A stretch of DNA of 42,223 nt from a candidate division SR1 bacterium (lineage in GTDB: Bacteria > Patescibacteriota > Gracilibacteria > Absconditabacterales > Absconditicoccaceae), in NCBI GenBank assembly GCA_026397515.1, contig JAPLUU010000011.1, positions 25,150-67,372 of the forward strand. Reading direction: 5' to 3'. The translations under genes and the position numbers were made by a program. Under the pieces are notes generated by a model. That model saw only the letters and a program-made list of their open reading frames with translations. It was not told the DNA's origin and made no database searches. Below are positions 37,494 through 42,223 of this stretch, piece after piece. The first letter of the stretch is position 1. The number at the start of each line of letters is the position of its first letter.

Positions 37494-39893
37494 ATGCCAA
37501 AGACACCCGTTAAACCAGTTGCAAAAAAAACTGTAGTAAAAGCAGTAGCAAAAGCTAAAGCACCTTCTAAAGTAAAAGAAGATAAACTTTCTGTCGTTAA
37601 AGAAAAAGATACGAGCACCAAAGTACTCAAAGCTGATGAGCTTATGGGTGGATGAGGTGGTTTTTTGTCATGATTGGGATTCAAAAAAGAAGAAAAAACA
37701 GTCAAACAAAAAGAGGAAGAAAAACGTAAGGAAGAAGAACAGGAAGAAAGTATTATTTTGGAAAAACCTAGACGTGGTGCATCATTTTCTTTTGATAAAG
37801 TTGAAGCTCCTACGACTCGTATAGTAGGAAGAAGTGATGATTCTTTTGCTGGTAGACCAGCGAGACCAGCATATTCTCCTAGTAAACCTACTACTCCTCA
37901 AGTAGTGAGACCTAGAAATACAGCGCCTCAACATGGAGGTAAACAGTTTCCTGTAAGGACATGATATCAATGATCTAAACCTAATTTTATCCAAGGTAAG
38001 CCTCAACATTGATGAGCTAACCAACAACATAGGCCGTTTAATAAACCGGTATTCCAGCCAGCGAAGCCAGCTGTACCCTATGTACCAAAAGTACAAAAAA
38101 TTGCTACGACTTCAGCAAATTTGGTTAAAAAAATCGAAATATATATCGATGACAAAATTACCGTAAAAGAATTCTCTGAAAAAATGGGAGTACCATTACC
38201 AGAACTTATGAAAAAACTTATTCAAAATAAGATTATGACCTCTATCACGGCTTCCTTAGATTTTGATACTGCGGCATTGATAGCATCAGAATTTAATATT
38301 ATTGTAAAAAGACATGAAAATAAGGTAACTGTCCAGACATTTATGAGCTGAGACTTACAAGCTATTCTTGATATGGATAAAGGCGCTGAACATTTACTTC
38401 CAAGACCACCTATTGTTACCGTCATGGGACATGTAGATCATGGAAAGACTTCGTTACTTGATTACCTCAGAAAAACTGTTGTAGCTGAAGGTGAAGCGTG
38501 AGGAATCACCCAATCTATCTGAGCTTCAGTCGTAGAATATAATGGTAAAAAAATATGTTTTATCGATACTCCAGGACATGAATTGTTTACCAGTCTTAGA
38601 GCTAGATGAGCTAAACTGACAAATATAGCGATTATCGTAGTAGCAGCTGATGATAGTGTGATGCCGCAAACTATTGAATCTATCTGACATGCTAAAGAAT
38701 CTGGTGTGCCTATTATTATTGCTATTACCAAGATTGATAAACCAGGAAAAAATCTCGAAACGATCAAACAAGATCTCGCCAAATACTGACTTATTCCAGA
38801 AGATTGGTGAGGTGATACACCTATTATTTGAATTTCATCCAAGACAGGACAAGGAATACCAGAGCTTCTCGAAGCGGTTCTTCTTCAGACTGAAATGCTT
38901 GATCTTAAATATAATCCTGACAGATCAGCAGTATGAGTTGTTGTAGATGCACACAAAGATCCAAAACAAGGAGTTGTTTCTACTATTATCGTAATGACAG
39001 GAACACTTAAAATCTGAGATACTATCGTTGCGTACAATACCACCGGAAAAATCAGAAGAATGCAAAATCGAAAAGGACAAAGTATTACCAAAGCAACATG
39101 ATGAGATCCTATACAAGTACTTGGTATTACCAGTTTACCAGATCCAGGTCGTATCGTTGAAGTAGTTAAAAACGAAAAAGAAGCACAAGAAAAAATATCA
39201 CTTATCCAAGAGCAAGTCAGTAAAACAGCTGATGATTCTGTGGTGAAACAATTTATTTCACAGATACAGGCAAATGTATTCTGAGCAGAACTCAAACTTA
39301 TTTTGAAGTCTGATGGATCAAGTAGTTTGGAAGCACTTCAACAAGCAGTCGCTGCAATACAATTACCAAAGAATGTAACTATGAGAGTTATCCAAGCAAG
39401 TGTAGGACATTTCACTGAATCTGATCTTTCTCTCGCACAAGCATCATGAGCATTGCTTTTGGGATTCAACATCTCTATGAACGCTCTTCTCAAAAAGAAA
39501 GCTGACTCTATGAAAATAGAAATGAAAAATTTTGATATTATCTATGAACTTGTTGATTACTTAGATAAATTACTTCTTGGGATGGTTGAGATCGAACAAC
39601 ATGAAGTGATGTTTGCTAAGCTTGAAGTACAAGGAATCTTCTTTACAAAAAATAAAGATATGACCATTTGAGGAAAAGTTACTTTTGGAAAACTCCATGG
39701 TAAGCCAAAATTCACGGTATTGAGAGGTGAAGATATCCTCTGTACCGGTAATGTAGTTTCTCTTCACAAAAATAAAGATGAAGTCAAAGAAGTTGGTGAA
39801 GGAGATCAATGTGGAATTAAAGTAACCACAGGAAAGAAAATAGAAATCTGAGATATTATAGAATTCTTTGAAATGCAAGACAAACCAGACTAG
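37494..39893 (+). CDS. infB: Translation initiation factor IF-2
   Basis: A 799-residue GTPase that brings initiator tRNA to the ribosome. The N-terminal 220 residues are a charged, Lys/Pro/Gln-rich linker. IF2_N follows ([21 protein letters not shown]). The G domain has G1 [10 protein letters not shown]2 GEAGGITQSIGAS (two Gly as TGA at 38499-38501 and 38520-38522), G3 DTPGHE, G4 TKID (family NKID) and G5 SSKTGQG. Domains II-IV end with GDQCGIKV...[14 protein letters not shown]. More than a dozen TGA codons all fall on family Gly, and read with stops the gene would break into many pieces. The end at TAG 39891-39893 precedes the DUF559 cassette. Confidence 0.97.
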
Positions 39894-39898
39894 GAAAT

Positions 39899-40390
39899 AT
39901 TCCCTCTTTACAGAAAGAGGGGGGACCCGTGAGGGTGGGAGATTTTAGAACATATATTTCCATGTATTTTTATTATAAAAATCACCTCAAAAATTATTCA
40001 CAAACCAACAGAAAAACTCCAACAAAATCTGAGTGATTGTTTTGGAATATGCTTCTTAAATCAAATAGAACTTGATATAGATTTCTTAGACAGAAACCAA
40101 TTGAATGATATATTCTCGACTTTTACTGTCCAAAACTAAAATTAGGTATAGAAATAGATGGTATTAGTCATGAATGAAAAGGTGATTATGATGAAAAAAG
40201 AGATAGTCTCTTACAATCTTTATGAATTCAAATGGTTAGGTATCATGACAATGATATTCTTAAAAAGTTAGAACCAGTAAGCTTACATTTACATTCTATA
40301 ATAGAAGACAGAGTAAAAGAATTGAAGTTATAAAATCCCCCGTCCTAAAGGACACCTCCCCCTTTCAGTAAAGGGGGTACTCTAAAACTT
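39899..40390. mobile_element. DUF559 cassette bounded by C/G-rich hairpins
   Basis: On the left, CCCTCTTT-ACAG-AAAGAGGG (39902-39921) continues into GGGGAC and GGGAGATTTTAGA. On the right, AAATCCCCCGTCC is followed by GTCCT-AA-AGGAC (40342-40353), CCCCCTTT-CAGT-AAAGGGGG (40358-40377) and TCTAAAA. The two ends are roughly inverted copies and are far more G/C-rich than the surrounding sequence. Comparable CCCTCTTT...AAAGAGGG strings around DUF559 genes are common in bacterial genomes (from memory). The unit lies between infB and pth. Confidence 0.6.
39962..40333 (+). CDS. DUF559 (Vsr/MTES_1575-like) endonuclease-fold protein
   Basis: A 123-residue protein: LKNYSQTNRKTPTKSEGLFWNMLLKS (family ...LR.n.T.aE..LW..L), RFLRQKPIEGYILDFYCPKLKLGIEIDGISHEGKGDYDEKRDSLLQSLGIQMVRYHDNDILKKLE. 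The catalytic pattern of the PD-(D/E)XK superfamily is seen as E of KSEG, D of ILDFYC and E-I-D of IEIDG. Six TGA-Gly codons break the gene under the standard code, which is why it would be missed. Function unknown; relatives are tied to very-short-patch repair or mobile DNA. It fills the interior of the hairpin-bounded cassette. Confidence 0.9.
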
Positions 40391-40410
40391 TACTTTAGCA
40401 TTGTTTTTGT

Positions 40411-40965
40411 ATGAAACTAATTGTAGGGCTTTGAAACCCATGAATTGAATATGCTAAAACAAGACACAATATTTGATTTATGATTGTGGATGATTTTGTT
40501 GATCGTGAAAAATTAGGTATACGAGCATATGATAACAAACGAAAATGAGAAATGTTTGAAGCGAATATTGATGGCCTGTCTAAATGACAGATAAATCAGA
40601 AAATATTCTTTTTGAAACCTATGGAATTTATGAATCGTTCGTGATGAGCAGTTGGTGCCTTGGTAAATTTTTATAAAATCGATTCAAAAGATATTCTTGT
40701 TATCCATGATGATATAGATTTGCCTATGAGTAAAATCCAACTTAAGTTATGATGAAGTAGTGGTGGTCATAACTGATTAAAAGACATTATCGCAGTACTA
40801 GATACACCAAACTTTCGAAGATTAAGAGTGGGTATTGGTAGACCAGCCGATCAAAATGATGTTGCTGATTATGTGCTCCACCCTTTTACTCAAGAAGAAA
40901 AAAATCTTATCGACGATAAAAGTAATGAGATACAAAAATATATTCATGAATTTTTAGAGAAATAA
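40411..40965 (+). CDS. pth: Peptidyl-tRNA hydrolase
   Basis: A 184-residue enzyme that frees tRNA from stalled peptidyl-tRNA. [27 protein letters not shown] contains the two signature parts, GLGNPG (both final-type Gly as TGA at 40432-40434 and 40441-40443) and TRHNIG with the catalytic His. [44 protein letters not shown] (metal-independent active-site Asp and the GGHNGL motif) and [11 protein letters not shown] complete the family. Length is normal. Its last 32 bp plus the following A-run (40934-40970) are repeated exactly at 41765-41801. Confidence 0.96.
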
Positions 40966-40970
40966 AAAAA
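40934..40970. repeat. 37-bp direct repeat, copy 1 (pth 3' end)
   Basis: The last ten codons of pth, its stop and the following A-run. An exact copy lies 831 bp downstream at 41765-41801, with one gene between the copies. Confidence 0.95.
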
Positions 40971-40993
40971 TCCTCTAGTAATACACAGAGGAT
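40964..40993 (-). terminator. Terminator after the 41012-41647 gene
   Basis: ATCCTCT pairs with AGAGGAT around a 10-nt loop; on the minus strand seven T follow. It ends the minus-strand gene 19 bp away and could also stop pth transcription more weakly. Confidence 0.8.
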
Positions 40994-41011
40994 ATCTTTA
41001 GTATCATAATA

Positions 41012-41647
41012 CTAATAGAATCTGATTCCTATAGCTAATGCTGTTTCTTTTGAATGAATTTTTATGCGATTTTCTTCCACGAATTCTCCAAAAACAACCT
41101 CTCCTGTCATCATAGATTCAATAGGAAAGAGATTTTTACATAAGATTGTATGAAATTTAAATCTTTCCGGACTTTTCTTATCTTTTAGTAGTAATTCTCC
41201 CTTAAATTCTCCTTTTTTTACCATGTTCGCAAATAACGGGAATTCTTGATCGCATATATTACCATCATCTTCAGAAGTGATATTCTGGGTTACATAATAT
41301 TCTTTAGCTTTTTCGATAAAATCTGTTTTGCTAATTTCAATTTTCCAAAATTTAGTTTCTGGAATAATAATGGTTAGGTAGCATTCTTCGATTTCCCCTT
41401 TCGTATAATAGAAACCAGTACATGGAATCTTTTTTTCTCCTATTTTCACTACTCCTGCGAATGAAATCATTTCTTCTCCTTCTTTATAGAAAATCTGATT
41501 CCGTGTTTCCAGACACAGTTTAGCTGGTAGCATTTCTCCTTCGTATTCTACAGTGATATCGAGAGCAAAAGATAGTGTACTTCTACTGAGTAAAGCAATC
41601 ATCAGTCTTATTTTCAAGTCTGGTGCAATAATTCTTTGTGTTTTCAT
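41012..41647 (-). CDS. Unrecognised protein between the 37-bp repeats
   Basis: A 211-residue protein from ATG 41647 (MKTQRIIAPDLKIRLMIALLSRS); the frame is open for 23 more codons upstream, but the AT-rich start there looks like leader. No membrane span or signal peptide is clear. The sequence is beta-rich with alternating hydrophobic residues (TVEYEGEMLPAKLCLETRN, GEIEECYLTIIIPETKFWKIEI) and ends ETALAIGIRFY. Cys pairs occur but no motif. No TGA in frame. The exact 37-bp copies on both sides suggest that it arrived by an insertion. Confidence 0.7.
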   Translation of the reverse strand: MKTQRIIAPDLKIRLMIALLSRSTLSFALDITVEYEGEMLPAKLCLETRNQIFYKEGEEMISFAGVVKIGEKKIPCTGFYYTKGEIEECYLTIIIPETKFWKIEISKTDFIEKAKEYYVTQNITSEDDGNICDQEFPLFANMVKKGEFKGELLLKDKKSPERFKFHTILCKNLFPIESMMTGEVVFGEFVEENRIKIHSKETALAIGIRFY

Positions 41648-41764
41648 GATTTTTTTGTTTAGATATTTTCTTATATTTATTTTATTATATAAGTCAAGTT
41701 TTGTTACGAAAGTCATTGAATAGTTTTAATACTTTAAAAACAGATATAAAATGGATGAAATAAA

Positions 41765-41801
41765 AAAAATATATTCATGAATTTTTAGAGAAATAAAAAA
41801 A
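41765..41801. repeat. 37-bp direct repeat, copy 2
   Basis: Exact copy of 40934-40970. The pth reading frame upstream of it is closed by a stop within a few codons, so this is a detached 3' end, not a second gene. Confidence 0.95.
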
Positions 41802-41823
41802 CTTCCTTAAAAACAAAGAAGTT
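41795..41823 (-). terminator. Terminator after the partial gene at the right edge
   Basis: On the minus strand AACTTC pairs with GAAGTT around a long loop, followed by seven T that belong to repeat copy 2. It lies 21 bp past the stop at 41844. Confidence 0.65.
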
Positions 41824-41843
41824 CATCCTGAAACACGCGTACG

Positions 41844-42223
41844 TTAATGGCTTAAATCTTGTAATTTCTGCCGGTATATCTCATAATAATCCATTATATC
41901 AATCGGTATATCTCTTAACAAAACATCATACTCTCTGAATTTATCCAGATATTTATTTTTATTTTCTATTTCTGCTATTATCATTACCTGTACTTTGTTT
42001 AGGTTATTGTTTTCTAAAAGTCTTTTGTAGAATAAGACACCTCTAGAAGGACCGGATTCTCTTTGTTTACTTCCATCACCTGGAAAAGATTGTCCTAATA
42101 CGATTAGTTTTATGCTACTTACACATTCAGGTTCTGCTTCTATCCATGCTTCAAAGTCTTCTGGATAAGCAAAATTTTTGAAATCAAAACCGAAATGTTT
42201 AGCTGTTGAAATTACGGTACTTT
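41844..42223 (-). CDS. Unrecognised protein, C-terminal part (partial)
   Basis: The frame enters from the right edge and gives the last 125 residues of a protein (STVISTAKHFGFDFKNFAYPED ... YRQKLQDLSH). Segments such as IKLIVLGQSFPGDG, GVLFYKRLLE and VQVMIIAEIE alternate strand and helix as in a Rossmann or receiver-like fold, but no motif allows a family call. No TGA in frame; Gly are GGN. It ends before the terminator at 41795-41823. Confidence 0.6.
   Translation of the reverse strand, partial: STVISTAKHFGFDFKNFAYPEDFEAWIEAEPECVSSIKLIVLGQSFPGDGSKQRESGPSRGVLFYKRLLENNNLNKVQVMIIAEIENKNKYLDKFREYDVLLRDIPIDIMDYYEIYRQKLQDLSH

Noticed and set aside
40934-41801. A composite transposon or IS element around the 41012 gene
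   Set aside because: No transposase and no terminal inverted repeats; the 37-bp copies are direct and match a gene 3' end, which suits site-specific integration or simple duplication better.
1-42223. UGA read as Trp (Mycoplasma-type code) or as many pseudogenes
   Set aside because: TGA falls on Gly positions of at least six families and never on expected Trp, and Trp is encoded by TGG (for example in SufB MEWVNG). Random nonsense mutation would not favour Gly sites.

Overview
The window reads as a low-GC chromosome segment of a Patescibacteria/CPR bacterium of the Absconditabacteria (SR1) / Gracilibacteria type. The decisive evidence is the genetic code. In most genes in-frame TGA codons sit where the protein family has glycine: the Gly of the FtsZ GGGTGTG loop, both Gly of the Pth GLGNPG motif, the residue before the prepilin cleavage site, the Gly before the first MTTase Cys of MiaB, the endonuclease III HhH loop, and the IF-2 G2 region. 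Trp is still TGG and genes end only in TAA or TAG. This is translation table 25 (UGA = Gly). All coordinates below assume it; under the standard code almost every gene looks shattered.

Layout. 1-7122 (minus strand): a run from a coiled-coil membrane protein through sufC, an ABC exporter, a SET-domain gene (frameshifted at a 13-nt homopolymer), sufB and a DUF1003 protein to ddl. 7123-7371: a gap with a structured-RNA candidate that has RNase P-like motifs. 7372-10632 (minus): a type IV pilus operon (pilB, pilC, a secreted protein). 10911-13623 (plus): a membrane protein, a Holliday-resolvase-related nuclease, tRNA-Arg(CCG), nth, a GIY-YIG nuclease in a repeat-bounded cassette, and a PAP2 phosphatase. 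13620-17144 (minus): an unrecognised 1068-residue protein and a small partner. 17259-21658 (minus): a TRM11-like methyltransferase, a lone atpC, ftsZ and ftsA. 21933-26343 (minus): the run uppS-dnaN-pilin-kinase-nucleotidyltransferase, closed by a terminator. 26542-28044 (plus): an enlarged PRPP synthetase, convergent and overlapping with miaB (28041-29510, minus). 29668-32221 (plus): a small protein, an EEP-family phosphodiesterase and a TIM-barrel protein. 32294-33770 (minus): a small protein and trigger factor. 34094-37218 (minus): two large surface proteins, one a Bacteroidota-style type IX secretion cargo and one a UGA-rich fibre-like protein. 37494-40965 (plus): infB, a DUF559 nuclease cassette and pth. 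41012-42223 (minus): two unrecognised genes, the first bracketed by a 37-bp direct repeat of the pth 3' end.

The genes cover Fe-S assembly, cell division, peptidoglycan and undecaprenyl supply, tRNA modification, translation, and a surface apparatus (pilus motor, pilin, fibre) that fits an episymbiont gripping a host cell. That lifestyle is an inference from the lineage and gene content.

The least ordinary features are: (i) a hairpin family present as two clearly covarying copies plus one weaker relative; (ii) a nearly identical promoter and start-of-leader shared by the pilus operon and the fibre gene, with a weaker copy before tig; (iii) a T9SS cargo gene with no UGA-Gly codons, probably acquired from Bacteroidota; (iv) two small nuclease genes framed by inverted repeats; (v) a 37-bp duplication of the pth tail around a foreign-looking gene; (vi) a PRPP synthetase with an apparent duplicated N-terminal half.
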